From Nocardiopsis sp. NRRL B-16309 (GTDB taxonomy: Bacteria; Actinomycetota; Actinomycetes; Streptosporangiales; Streptosporangiaceae): 64,000 nt of DNA. This document shows positions 31,581-40,464 of this stretch, piece by piece. Position 1 is the stretch's first letter. The number at the start of each line of letters is the position of its first letter. The notes beneath the pieces are model-generated. The model did no database searches. It was not told where the DNA came from and saw only the letters and a list, made by a program, of their open reading frames with translations. Where the stretch lies: the NCBI RefSeq assembly GCF_001279585.1, contig NZ_LGEC01000076.1, positions 1 through 64,000 of the forward strand, given 5' to 3'. A program made the position numbers and the translations under genes.

Positions 31581-32035
31581 CAGGCCGTCACCGCCAGGTC
31601 CCGCTGCCGGTCGACCGGGTGGCGGGTGGCACCACGGAGGTCGCCCAGATCGTCGGCGGGTACGCGGGGCGCTGGCGCGGGCGCCAGCAGGTCACCGGAG
31701 GGAACGCGGTTGGTCCAGCGATCCAGGCGGGCGAGCGCTTCGGCCTGCACGCGCGCTGTCTCGCGTTCGTCCTCGAAGGCCCGGTAGTAGCCGCGCACGA
31801 GGGCGACGTCTTCGGCGGGGAGGTCCTGGCGGGGCGGCGCCGGACGCGGGATCGGACGCGGTGCCACGGGGGCGCTGACCTGCGTGAACGCGGGGTCCGG
31901 AACGGGCGCGTATCGGCGGGCCCGGGTGGAACGGCGCCGACGCACGGCGGCGGAGTGGCGCCCGCGCGCGGGAGTGAACAGGGCCCGGAGGAGGGCGATG
32001 GCGTAGTTGAGAACGGCATGGCTACACTGACCCAT
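31580..32035 (-). CDS. uncharacterised Arg/Pro-rich protein with N-terminal helix
   Basis: The 151-residue protein begins MGQCSHAVLNYAIALLRALF, a hydrophobic helix that could be membrane-associated. It is followed by a basic Arg-rich stretch (RHSAAVRRRRSTRARRY), a Pro-rich linker and an acidic helical end with VRGYYRAFEDERETARVQAE and ALARLDRWTNRVP. No family is recognised. The start at ATG 32033-32035 is chosen for the AAAGGA nine bases upstream; longer starts lack an RBS. Its TGA overlaps the ATPase ATG, so the two form one operon. Confidence 0.62.
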   Translation of the reverse strand: MGQCSHAVLNYAIALLRALFTPARGRHSAAVRRRRSTRARRYAPVPDPAFTQVSAPVAPRPIPRPAPPRQDLPAEDVALVRGYYRAFEDERETARVQAEALARLDRWTNRVPSGDLLAPAPAPRVPADDLGDLRGATRHPVDRQRDLAVTA

Positions 32036-32316
32036 GTCGGCAATCCTTTGGTTAAAGGGGAACGTTGCTGGCCACGGCCTCGGACGCAAGGAAGCGTCGC
32101 GGGGCCTCCGCTTGTTCGGTTGTGTATGCCAAAAAGATTAGGGCATGTTCAGGACAGAAGACGACTCTACCGAGAGGTAATTTCCTTCTTTTTCGGGGAG
32201 CTGGTCTATTCGCAGTTCGGAGAGCGTTTCTTATTCGTCCGAATTTGGGCGGATTTGACTTCCGTTGTGGCCAGAGGGAATCAGACTCGGCACCACGTGG
32301 AATGACTCATCCAGAA
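32036..32316. other. intergenic, AT-richer patch upstream of the ATPase operon
   Basis: There is no coding frame with the host bias. Bases from about 32115 to 32265 are unusually A/T-rich (CAAAAAGATTAGG, TAATTTCCTTCTTTTTCGG). The patch contains the promoter of the leftward operon and may be imported DNA. Confidence 0.4.
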
Positions 32317-32342
32317 CGGACCCGGGGGTGGCCCCGGGTCCG
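32317..32342. terminator. 11-bp perfect-stem hairpin
   Basis: CGGACCCGGGG and CCCCGGGTCCG flank the tetraloop GTGG. It is about 185 bases beyond the recQ stop and about 280 bases from the ATPase operon, at the accessory/core boundary. The bases from 32343 to 32526 hold no gene. Confidence 0.6.
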
Positions 32343-32526
32343 GGCAGCGCGTCGACGCCGGTCGCGTGCGTCGACCGCTCGCGCACCGTGCGGAACGGTT
32401 CGACATGGCGCGGTCGTCCACCGGTTGGCCCGGCCGGATCACCATGCGGGCAAGGGGTTCGACCAGGAACGGGTCCACCGACCCGCACACCCTCGATGGT
32501 GTCGAGCAGGGTTGACGTGACCGTGG

Positions 32527-34650
32527 TCAGCCTCCGCTGGTGGCGAGGGTGAGCGGCAGCACCTCCGGGGCGCCCGCTCTGCGCAGCAGGGCGGTGCCCA
32601 CGGTGAGGCTCCACCCGGTGTCGGCGTAGTCGTCCACCAGCAGGACCGGTCCGGGCGTCCGGCCCTGGAGGTCGGCCAGGCGCTCCTTCAGCTCGTCGGT
32701 GATGGTCAGCGCGGAGTACACCTGTCCCAGGCGCATCGCGCTGTTGTGCCGCCGCGGTCCCGGCGGGACGCGGTAGTCCAGCGTGCCCACTGGCTCCAGG
32801 CGGCCGAGCTCGGACAGCCGGGCGGCCAGGTCCGTGATCAGCTTGGGCCGGGTCGTGGACGGCATCGCCACCACGCCGACGGGCCTGCGCTCCCAGCCCC
32901 AGGTGGCCAGGACCCGCACCACGGCCTGGAGCATGCGCTCATCGACGGGTTCGTCCGGTGCGTCCTCGGCCAGGCGGCGGCGCAGCTCGTTGCCCCAGCC
33001 CACGTCGGTGAAGCGGGCCAGCGCGCGCCCCTCCGAGGCCCGCAGGTCCTCCTTGATCTTGCCGGAGAGCGGCACGTCCAGCGTGTCCATCCCGCTCGGC
33101 CACTGGCGCCGGGGCGTGATGGGAGTGCCGGGGCGGTCCAGGTGCGCGGCGGCGGCCTGGCGGTGGCCGGGGTCGACCTCGGTGGGCCAGAACTCCCCCG
33201 TGCACACGTCGCAGCGCCCGCAGGGCTCGGCCTGGGGATCGTCCAGCTGTCGGCGGAGGAACTCCATCCGGCAGGTGTCGGTGGCGATGTAGTCGAGCAT
33301 GGCGCGCTGTTCGCGCTCCCGGGCCTCGGCCACGGCCGCGTAGCGGTCGGCGTCGTAGGACCACGGGCGCCCCGTGGACGTCCAGCCGCCGCGCACCCGC
33401 TGGACGGCGCCGTCCACGTCCAGCACCTTGAGCATCTGTTCCAGGCGGGTGCGGCGCAGGTCGACCCGGGTCTCCAGGGCGGCGGTGGACAGCGGGCCGC
33501 CCTCGGCGTCCAGCACCTCCAGCGTCTGCCGCACGGTCGCCTCCGGCGGGAACGAGAGTCCCGCGAAGTACGCCCAGATCTGGGTGTCCTCCCGCCCCGG
33601 CAGCAGGACCGCCTCGGCCCGGCTCACACCGCGGCCCGCGCGGCCCACCTGCTGGTAGTAGGAGATGGGCGACTGCGGCGCGCCCAGGTGGATGACGAAG
33701 CCGAGGTCGGGTTTGTCGAAGCCCATCCCGAGCGCGCTGGTGGCCACCAGGGCCTTGACCCGGTTGCCCAGCAGGGCGTCCTCGGCGTCGCGGCGTTCCT
33801 CCGGGTCGGTCTGCCCGGTGTAGGCGCGCACCTCCATGCCCTGTTCGGCGAGGAAGCGCGCGGTCTCCAGCGCGGCGCTGACGGTGAGGGTGTAGACGAT
33901 GCCCGAGCCCTCGATGCGCGGCAGCTGCTCGGCCAGCCAGCTGAGCCGGGCGGTGGGGTCGGGCAGGTCCGCGACGGCCAGCCGCAGGCTCTCCCGTTCC
34001 AGCGGGCCGCGCAGGACCAGCGTCTCGCCGCCGCCGGACTGGAGCTGCTCGGCGACGTCGCGGGTGACGCGCTCGTTGGCGGTGGCGGTGGTGGCCAGGA
34101 CCGGGATGCCGTCGGGCAGCTCGTGCAGGAGCGAGCGGATGCGCCGGTAGTCGGGCCGGAAGTCGTGCCCCCAGTCGGAGACGCAGTGCGCCTCGTCGAT
34201 GACGACCAGGCCCGCTCCGGCGGCGAGCCTGGGCAGGACGCGGTCGCGGAACTCCGGGTTGTTGAGGCGTTCCGGGCTCACGAGGAGCACGTCCACCTGG
34301 CCGGCGGCCACGTCGGCGTAGGTGGCCTCCCAGGCGGTGGTGTTGGAGCTGTTGATGGTGCGCGCGTGGATGCCGGCGCGTTCGGCGGCGGCGATCTGGT
34401 TGCGCATCAGGGCCAGCAGCGGGGAGACGATGACCGTGGGCCCGGCGCCCTCGGCGCGGCGCAGCGCTGTGGCCACGAAGTAGACGGCGGACTTGCCCCA
34501 GCCGGTGCGCTGGACGACCAGGGCACGGCGGTGCTCGGCGACCAGCGCGTGGATGGCGGTCCACTGGTCGTCACGGAGCCGGGCGGAGTCCCCGGCCAGG
34601 GCACGCAGGTGGTGCTCGGCGCGTTCGCGCAGAGGCGGGATGGAGGCCAT
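32527..34650 (-). CDS. recQ: RecQ-family DNA helicase with C-terminal phosphoribosyltransferase-like domain
   Basis: The product has 707 residues. Superfamily 2 helicase motifs are intact: Walker A QRTGWGKSAVYF (about 47-58), IVSPLLALMRNQ, Walker B/DEAH VVIDEAHCVSDWGHDFRPDY, TTATAN, VATSALGMGFDKPD and QQVGRAGRG. The RecQ zinc cluster follows (CRMEFLRR, then EPCGRCDVC), with a winged helix. There is no HRDC domain; instead the last about 200 residues end in GPVLLVDDYADTGWSLTVGT, a PRPP-binding signature of type I phosphoribosyltransferases. ATG 34648-34650 has AGAGAGG upstream. It unwinds 3'-5' for recombinational repair; the role of the added domain is unknown. Confidence 0.9.
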   Translation of the reverse strand: MASIPPLRERAEHHLRALAGDSARLRDDQWTAIHALVAEHRRALVVQRTGWGKSAVYFVATALRRAEGAGPTVIVSPLLALMRNQIAAAERAGIHARTINSSNTTAWEATYADVAAGQVDVLLVSPERLNNPEFRDRVLPRLAAGAGLVVIDEAHCVSDWGHDFRPDYRRIRSLLHELPDGIPVLATTATANERVTRDVAEQLQSGGGETLVLRGPLERESLRLAVADLPDPTARLSWLAEQLPRIEGSGIVYTLTVSAALETARFLAEQGMEVRAYTGQTDPEERRDAEDALLGNRVKALVATSALGMGFDKPDLGFVIHLGAPQSPISYYQQVGRAGRGVSRAEAVLLPGREDTQIWAYFAGLSFPPEATVRQTLEVLDAEGGPLSTAALETRVDLRRTRLEQMLKVLDVDGAVQRVRGGWTSTGRPWSYDADRYAAVAEAREREQRAMLDYIATDTCRMEFLRRQLDDPQAEPCGRCDVCTGEFWPTEVDPGHRQAAAAHLDRPGTPITPRRQWPSGMDTLDVPLSGKIKEDLRASEGRALARFTDVGWGNELRRRLAEDAPDEPVDERMLQAVVRVLATWGWERRPVGVVAMPSTTRPKLITDLAARLSELGRLEPVGTLDYRVPPGPRRHNSAMRLGQVYSALTITDELKERLADLQGRTPGPVLLVDDYADTGWSLTVGTALLRRAGAPEVLPLTLATSGG

Positions 34651-34816
34651 GCCTCTCTTGGTATCAGAGCCGGGGGCGCCGCGGGCCGCCGTCCACAGGC
34701 CCGTTCGCGGAACCGGGTACCCAAAGTAACCGCGCAATGACAACAAGCCGGTAACGTGTCGTGCCCCCCGGATTGCGCCGCGATGTGAAATAGATAACAC
34801 TCTTAACAGTGACCGG

Positions 34817-34838
34817 GGCTTGGGAGCGCTCCCAAGCC
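34817..34838. promoter_or_regulatory. CelR/CebR-type operator in a 22-bp perfect palindrome
   Basis: The central TGGGAGCGCTCCCA (34821-34834) is identical to the operator of CelR in Thermobifida fusca and CebR in Streptomyces, LacI-family repressors released by cellobiose. Here the symmetry extends four bases further on each side. It lies 43 bases before the GH81 start, where a repressor would block transcription. Confidence 0.88.
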
Positions 34839-34880
34839 TCGGCGCGGCAACACACCGAAGCGCCTCCCACAAGGAGCAGC

Positions 34881-37715
34881 ATGTACGCCTCCCGTCCCCC
34901 CACAGCGCGCCCCACGGCGCGCGTCGGCCTCCTCGCGGCCGTGGCCGCGCTGGTCTGCGCCGCGGGCACCACGGCCCTGCCACCCTCCGCCGCCGCCGAC
35001 GAGGTCCCCGTCGGCTCCGGCGGCTACACGCAGGGCCTGCCCGCGGGAGCACCGGGTGCCTCGGACCTCAACGGCAGTCCGGTCGCCCCCAAGGTCACCC
35101 CCGAGTTCGACGGCCCCGCGCCCACCAACGAGTGGTGGTCGTCGCTGATCTTCCAGCGCTACCCGGACAACCCCTACGGCGAGAACCTGTTCGCCCATCC
35201 CCTCGCCTTCCACGCCCGTGCCGGCGGCCTGGAGGTCGGCTACACCGAGGACCACCGGATCGTCGGCGACGGGCTCAAGTACGAGTACCCGGCCGTCGCC
35301 GACCTGACCATGGGCGTCCAGGGCCTGGACTCCCCCGACGCCCGCGTCGCCGGCAACGGCGACTGGACCGTCACGCCCAGCTGGGAGGGCGGCGGGCGCT
35401 CCCTGGACGTGACCATCGGCCAAGGCCTGCCCTTCGCCTACGCCGACACCGCGGGCGGCGACGCCCAGGTCACCTTCTCCGGGTCCCCGGACGTCTGGCA
35501 CGAGGACGGGTCCGTGGTCGGCGCCAGCGTGGACGGTCGCCACTACGCCCTCTTCGCGCCCTCCGACACCGCCTGGACCCGCTCGGGCGACACCTTCACC
35601 GCCGCGACCGGCGCCGACGGCTACTACTCCGTCGCGGTGCTGCCCTCGCGGTCCGACCTGGACACCTTCGCGCCCTACGCCTACTCCTTCGTCACCGACT
35701 CGCGTGTGGAGTACGACTACTCGGAGGCCGACGCCACCCTCACCAGCACCTACCGGCTGGAGACCGAGCCCCGCGAGGGCACCGAGGACGGCACGCTCAC
35801 GGCCCTCTACCCCCACCAGTGGCACGCGGCCACCACACCGGTCACCGACCTGGCCTACGCCTCGCCGCGAGGCGAGATGCGTGTCGTGGAGGGCGCGTCC
35901 TTCACCACCGAGCTCACCACCCAGGGCGTCCTGCCCAGCCTGCCCACCGTGGACTCCGCCGACCACGACCGGATGCGCGCGCTCATCGACGCGGTCGTGG
36001 CCGAGGAGGAGCACTTCCCCTCCCCCGGCGACACCTACTGGGACGGCAAGGCCCTGGGCAGGCTGGCCCAGCTCGTGCCCATCGCCGACTCGATCGGCCA
36101 CACCGAGGCGCGCGACGCACTCCTGGCCCTGGTCAAGGGTCGTCTGGAGGCCTGGCTGTCCCCCGGTGGGGACCGCGGCTTCCACTACGACGACCGGTGG
36201 GGCACCATGCTCGGCTACCCGGACTCCTTCGGTGCCGCGACCGAGCTCAACGACCACGACTTCCACTACGGCTACTTCGTCTCCGCCGCGGCCGTCGTCG
36301 CCCGCTACGACAGCGGCTGGGCCGCCGAGGACGCCTGGGGCGGCATGGTCCGCCTGCTCATCCGCGACGTCGCCGAGACCGCCCCCGACAGCGACATGTT
36401 CCCGCGGCTGCGCTCCTTCTCGCCCTACGCCGGACACGGCTGGGCCTCCGGGCACGCCGGGTTCGCCGCCGGGAACAACCAGGAGTCCTCCTCCGAGGGC
36501 ATGCACTTCGCCGCCGCCACCGCGCTGTTCGGCTCGCTGACCGGCGACGAGGAGATCCGCGACCTGGGCGTGTACCTGCACACCACGCAGGCCTCGACGG
36601 TGTCGCGCTACTGGCAGAACCACGGCGGGGACGCCTTCCCCGACGACTACGCGCACGACATCGCCGCCATGGTGTGGGGCGACGGCGCCGACTACCGGAT
36701 CTGGTGGGACGGCGGTGACGAGGAGCACTACGGCATCAACTACCTGCCCATCACCGCCGGCTCGCTCTACCTCGGATACGACCCCGACCACGCGGGACGG
36801 CTGCACCAGTCGCTGGTGGACCGGCTCGGCCGCGAGCCCGAGATCTGGCGGGACGTGCACTGGGCCCACCTGGCCCTGTCCGACGGCCCCCGGGCCCTGG
36901 AGCACTTCGAGCAGCAGTGGGCGGACTACGAGCCCGAGGCGGGCGAGTCCAAGCCGCACACCTACCAGTGGGTGTCCACGCTCGCCGAGGTCGGCACCGT
37001 GGACGTCTCGGTGACCGCCGACACCGCGCACTACGCGGTCTTCGACAACGGCGGTGAGCGCACCCACACGGCGTTCAATCCCGGCGGAGAGCCGATCACC
37101 GTCACCTTCTCCGACGGCGTCGAACTGTCCGTCGAGCCCCGCTCCCTCGCCTCCACCACCGGTGAGGGCGGCGGAGGAGACCCCGACGACCCGGACGACC
37201 CCGGCGACCCGGACCCCGGTGACGGCAACGTGGGCGACGGCACCTTCCACCTCACCCCGACCGGCCTCTCCGGCTCGCCGGACGCCTCGGCCCAGGACAT
37301 CACCGTGGCCTCCGCCGGAGGCGCCAACCAGGACGGACAGCCCCCGCAGGAGCGCGTCGTCCTCACCGCCGACGGGCTGACCGGCTCGCACACGGGCGGC
37401 TCCACCGCCTTCTCCCTGCCCGTGGACTCCGGCACCGGCATCGGCAACGCGGTCCAGGCCCGGGTGTCCTACGACCTGGACGGCGACGGCACGGACGACC
37501 GCGTCGAGACCTACCGCTACTTCGCCACCAACGACCTGGACGGCTGGGAGGAGTACACGCACGGCCAGGGCCTGGCGGGCGACGAGGGCTCCCTCGGCGA
37601 CATGGACGGCGGGTCCGTCCGCGTCGAACTGTGGAGCGCCCTGGGCGACGAGCCCTCCGTGGTCAGGGCCGGGGCCGAGGGAGGCGCCACCCTCACGATC
37701 CCCTTCACCGACTGA
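34881..37715 (+). CDS. secreted GH81 endo-beta-1,3-glucanase with C-terminal carbohydrate-binding module
   Basis: The product has 944 residues. Residues 1 to about 39 are a signal peptide (twin Ala-rich, ending SAAADEV). The GH81 catalytic domain spans about 60-740: TNEWWSSLIFQRYPDNPYGE, WGTMLGYPDSFGAATELNDH with the conserved DFHYGYF (catalytic Asp), and GNNQESSSEGMHFAAATALF with the catalytic Glu pair. An acidic Gly/Asp/Pro linker leads to a C-terminal beta domain (TYRYFATNDLDGWEEYTHGQ, LTIPF) that resembles CBM56 beta-1,3-glucan binding modules. It degrades laminarin, curdlan or fungal wall glucan outside the cell. ATG 34881 has AAGGAG five bases upstream. Control is by the CelR-type site. 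Confidence 0.93.
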   Translation: MYASRPPTARPTARVGLLAAVAALVCAAGTTALPPSAAADEVPVGSGGYTQGLPAGAPGASDLNGSPVAPKVTPEFDGPAPTNEWWSSLIFQRYPDNPYGENLFAHPLAFHARAGGLEVGYTEDHRIVGDGLKYEYPAVADLTMGVQGLDSPDARVAGNGDWTVTPSWEGGGRSLDVTIGQGLPFAYADTAGGDAQVTFSGSPDVWHEDGSVVGASVDGRHYALFAPSDTAWTRSGDTFTAATGADGYYSVAVLPSRSDLDTFAPYAYSFVTDSRVEYDYSEADATLTSTYRLETEPREGTEDGTLTALYPHQWHAATTPVTDLAYASPRGEMRVVEGASFTTELTTQGVLPSLPTVDSADHDRMRALIDAVVAEEEHFPSPGDTYWDGKALGRLAQLVPIADSIGHTEARDALLALVKGRLEAWLSPGGDRGFHYDDRWGTMLGYPDSFGAATELNDHDFHYGYFVSAAAVVARYDSGWAAEDAWGGMVRLLIRDVAETAPDSDMFPRLRSFSPYAGHGWASGHAGFAAGNNQESSSEGMHFAAATALFGSLTGDEEIRDLGVYLHTTQASTVSRYWQNHGGDAFPDDYAHDIAAMVWGDGADYRIWWDGGDEEHYGINYLPITAGSLYLGYDPDHAGRLHQSLVDRLGREPEIWRDVHWAHLALSDGPRALEHFEQQWADYEPEAGESKPHTYQWVSTLAEVGTVDVSVTADTAHYAVFDNGGERTHTAFNPGGEPITVTFSDGVELSVEPRSLASTTGEGGGGDPDDPDDPGDPDPGDGNVGDGTFHLTPTGLSGSPDASAQDITVASAGGANQDGQPPQERVVLTADGLTGSHTGGSTAFSLPVDSGTGIGNAVQARVSYDLDGDGTDDRVETYRYFATNDLDGWEEYTHGQGLAGDEGSLGDMDGGSVRVELWSALGDEPSVVRAGAEGGATLTIPFTD

Positions 37716-37760
37716 CGCCGGAACCGGGTCGCACCGGCCCGGACCCCGCGACGAAGGCGT

Positions 37761-37790
37761 GGCCCCCTCCCCTCTCCGGGGGCGGGGGCC
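37761..37790. terminator. GC-rich hairpin after the GH81 gene
   Basis: GGCCCCC-T-CCCC pairs with GGGG-GC-GGGGGCC (small internal loop) 45 bases past the stop. Confidence 0.6.
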
Positions 37791-37886
37791 GCGCCCGCCC
37801 CGGCGGTCACGAATACGCCTCGACGCACGACTCACACGGCCCGGAACACGCGCCCCGGTACGATTCAGTCCCTGGCACAGGCCACA

Positions 37887-40382
37887 ATGACGGACATGGC
37901 CCGTACTACTTCCCGTCCCCCCGAGGATCTCGCCGAGAAGATCATCGACATCGACGTCTCCGAGGAGATGCGCGGCAGCTTCTTGGAGTACGCCTACTCG
38001 GTCATCTACCAACGCGCGCTGCCCGACGCGCGCGACGGTATGAAACCGGTCCAGCGGCGCATCCTGTACCAGATGAACGAGATGGGGCTGCGGCCCGACC
38101 GCGGCCACGTCAAGTGCGCCCGCGTGGTCGGGGAGGTGATGGGACGCCTGCACCCCCACGGCGACAGCGCGATCTACGACGCCCTGGTGCGGCTGAGCCA
38201 GTCGTTCGCGATGCGCGTCCCCCTCGTCGACGGGCACGGCAACTTCGGGTCCCTGGGCGGCGACGACGCCCCCGCGGCCATGCGGTACACGGAGGCCAGG
38301 CTCGAACGCCCCGCCGAACTCCTGGTCTCGTCGATCGACGAGAACGTCGTCGACTTCAAGCCGAACTACGACGGCCAGGAGACCGAGCCCGAGGTCCTGC
38401 CCGCGGCCTTCCCCAACCTGCTGGTCAACGGCTCCTCCGGGATCGCGGTCGGCATGGCCACCAACATGGCCCCGCACAACCTGGGCGAGGTCATCGCGGC
38501 GGCGCGGCACCTGATCGCGCACCCGGACGCCACGCTGGAGGAGCTCACCGAGTTCGTCCCCGGGCCCGACCTGCCCACCGGCGGCACGATCGTCGGCCTG
38601 GACGGCGTCCGCGACGCCTACCAGCGCGGCCGGGGCACCTTCAAGACACGGGCCACCGTCTCCATCACGAAGGTCTCGGCCCGCCGCACCGGCCTGGTCG
38701 TCACCGAGCTCCCCTACAACGTGGGGCCGGAGAAGGTCGTCAGCCGGATCAAGGAACTGGTGCAGTCCAAGAAGCTCCAGGGCATCTCGGACCTCAAGGA
38801 CCTCACCGACCGCAACCAGGGGCTGCGCCTGGTCATCGAACTCAAGAACGGCTTCAACCCCGAGGCCGTGCTGGAGGAGCTCTACCGGCTCACGCCGATG
38901 GAGGAGTCCTTCGGCATCAACAACGTCGCCCTCGTCGACGGCCAGCCCCAGACCCTGGGCCTGCGCGAACTCCTCGAGGTCTACGTCAACCACCGCCTGG
39001 ACGTGGTCCGCCGGCGCAGCGAGCACCGCCGCACCAAGCGCCAGGAGCGCCTGCACCTGGTCGACGGCCTCATGGTCGCGCTGCTCAACATCGACCGCGT
39101 GATCGCCCTGATCCGCGAGGCCGACGACACCGCCGCCGCCCGCGAGTCCCTGATGGGCGCCTTCGACCTCTCCGAGATCCAGGCGCGCTACATCCTGGAC
39201 ACCCCGCTGCGCCGCCTGACGCGCTACGACCGGCTGGAGCTGGAGACCGAGCGCGACAAGCTCAACAAGGAGATCGACGAGCTCACCTCGATCCTGGAGT
39301 CGGACAAGAAGCTGCGCCGCCTGGTCTCCAAGGAGCTGGGCGAGGTCTCCAAGGAGTACGCCACCCCCCGCCGCACCCAGCTGCGGGAGAGCGACGGCGC
39401 CGCGCGCAGCGCGGTCATCCCCCTGGAGATGGCCGACCAGCCCTGCCACGTGGTGTTCGGCGTGGAGGGCAACATCGGCCGCAGCAAGGGCGCGACCGTG
39501 CCCCGCGTGTACGAGGGCCTGCGGACCAAGCACGACGCGGTGACGGTGACCGTGCCCACCACCTCGCGCTCGGACATCGGCCTGGTCACCGATCTGGGCC
39601 GGATGATCCGCGTCCCGGTCGTGGAGCTGCCGGAGCTGCCCGACGACGGCACCGAGCGGCCGCCCCTGGCCGCGGGGCTGCACGTGTCGGAGTTCGTCCA
39701 GCTCGACGAGGACGAACGCGTGGTCTCGGTGGTCGCGATGGATTCCTCCGGCGCGGGCTTCGCCGTGGGCACCAGGGCCGGCGTGGTCAAGCGGGTCGCC
39801 CCGGACTACCCGCCCAACAAGGACGACTTCGAGGTCATCACGCTCAAGGACGACGACCGCGTCGTCGGCGTCACCCAGCTCTCCACCGGCGAGGAGGACC
39901 TCGCCTTCGTCACCTCCGAGGCGCAGCTGCTGCGCTTCTCCGCCACGGCCGTGCGCCCGCAGGGCCGTCCCGCCGGGGGCGTGGCCGGCATCCGGTTGGC
40001 CGAGGGCGCGCACGTGCTGTGGTTCGGCGCGGTCCCGCTGCCCGAGGACTCGGTGGTGGTCACCGTCGCCGGGGAGTCCACCGCACTGGAGGGCACCCAG
40101 GCCGGATCGGCCAAGGTCACGCCGTTCGAGGCCTATCCGGTCAAGGGCCGGGCCACCGGTGGTGTGCGCTGCCACCGCTTCCTCAAGGGCGAGGACACGC
40201 TGCTGTTCGCCTGGGTGGGCCGCGCCCCGGCGCGGGCCTCGCGCGCGGACGGCAAGCCGGTGCGCCTGCCGGACCTGACCGAGCGTCGGGACGGGTCGGG
40301 CGACGCGCTCCCACGTGCGATTACTACAGTGGGCAGTGGACAGACCGACTCCGGTATCACCGCTCCGGGGTCGGGTACCTGA
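37887..40382 (+). CDS. parC: DNA topoisomerase IV subunit A (GyrA/ParC family)
   Basis: The product has 831 residues. It breaks and rejoins DNA with subunit B to unlink daughter chromosomes. The breakage-reunion core opens with EEMRGSFLEYAYSVIYQRAL-PDARDGMKPVQRRILY. The active-site tyrosine is in AAMRYTEARL, and HPHGDSAIYDALVRLSQ marks the quinolone region. A coiled-coil gate and a C-terminal beta-pinwheel follow, lacking the GyrA box, as in the actinobacterial second type II enzyme. ATG 37887 is used; ATG 37896 (MARTTS) fits homologues as well. Its partner parE lies 2.4 kb downstream on the opposite strand. Confidence 0.92.
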   Translation: MTDMARTTSRPPEDLAEKIIDIDVSEEMRGSFLEYAYSVIYQRALPDARDGMKPVQRRILYQMNEMGLRPDRGHVKCARVVGEVMGRLHPHGDSAIYDALVRLSQSFAMRVPLVDGHGNFGSLGGDDAPAAMRYTEARLERPAELLVSSIDENVVDFKPNYDGQETEPEVLPAAFPNLLVNGSSGIAVGMATNMAPHNLGEVIAAARHLIAHPDATLEELTEFVPGPDLPTGGTIVGLDGVRDAYQRGRGTFKTRATVSITKVSARRTGLVVTELPYNVGPEKVVSRIKELVQSKKLQGISDLKDLTDRNQGLRLVIELKNGFNPEAVLEELYRLTPMEESFGINNVALVDGQPQTLGLRELLEVYVNHRLDVVRRRSEHRRTKRQERLHLVDGLMVALLNIDRVIALIREADDTAAARESLMGAFDLSEIQARYILDTPLRRLTRYDRLELETERDKLNKEIDELTSILESDKKLRRLVSKELGEVSKEYATPRRTQLRESDGAARSAVIPLEMADQPCHVVFGVEGNIGRSKGATVPRVYEGLRTKHDAVTVTVPTTSRSDIGLVTDLGRMIRVPVVELPELPDDGTERPPLAAGLHVSEFVQLDEDERVVSVVAMDSSGAGFAVGTRAGVVKRVAPDYPPNKDDFEVITLKDDDRVVGVTQLSTGEEDLAFVTSEAQLLRFSATAVRPQGRPAGGVAGIRLAEGAHVLWFGAVPLPEDSVVVTVAGESTALEGTQAGSAKVTPFEAYPVKGRATGGVRCHRFLKGEDTLLFAWVGRAPARASRADGKPVRLPDLTERRDGSGDALPRAITTVGSGQTDSGITAPGSGT

Positions 40383-40464
40383 GCACCCCGAAACGTGCCG
40401 TGCACACGGACCTGGTTCCATGTGCACGGCACAGCCGGGAACGAGGATGAGGGAGCGACCACCC

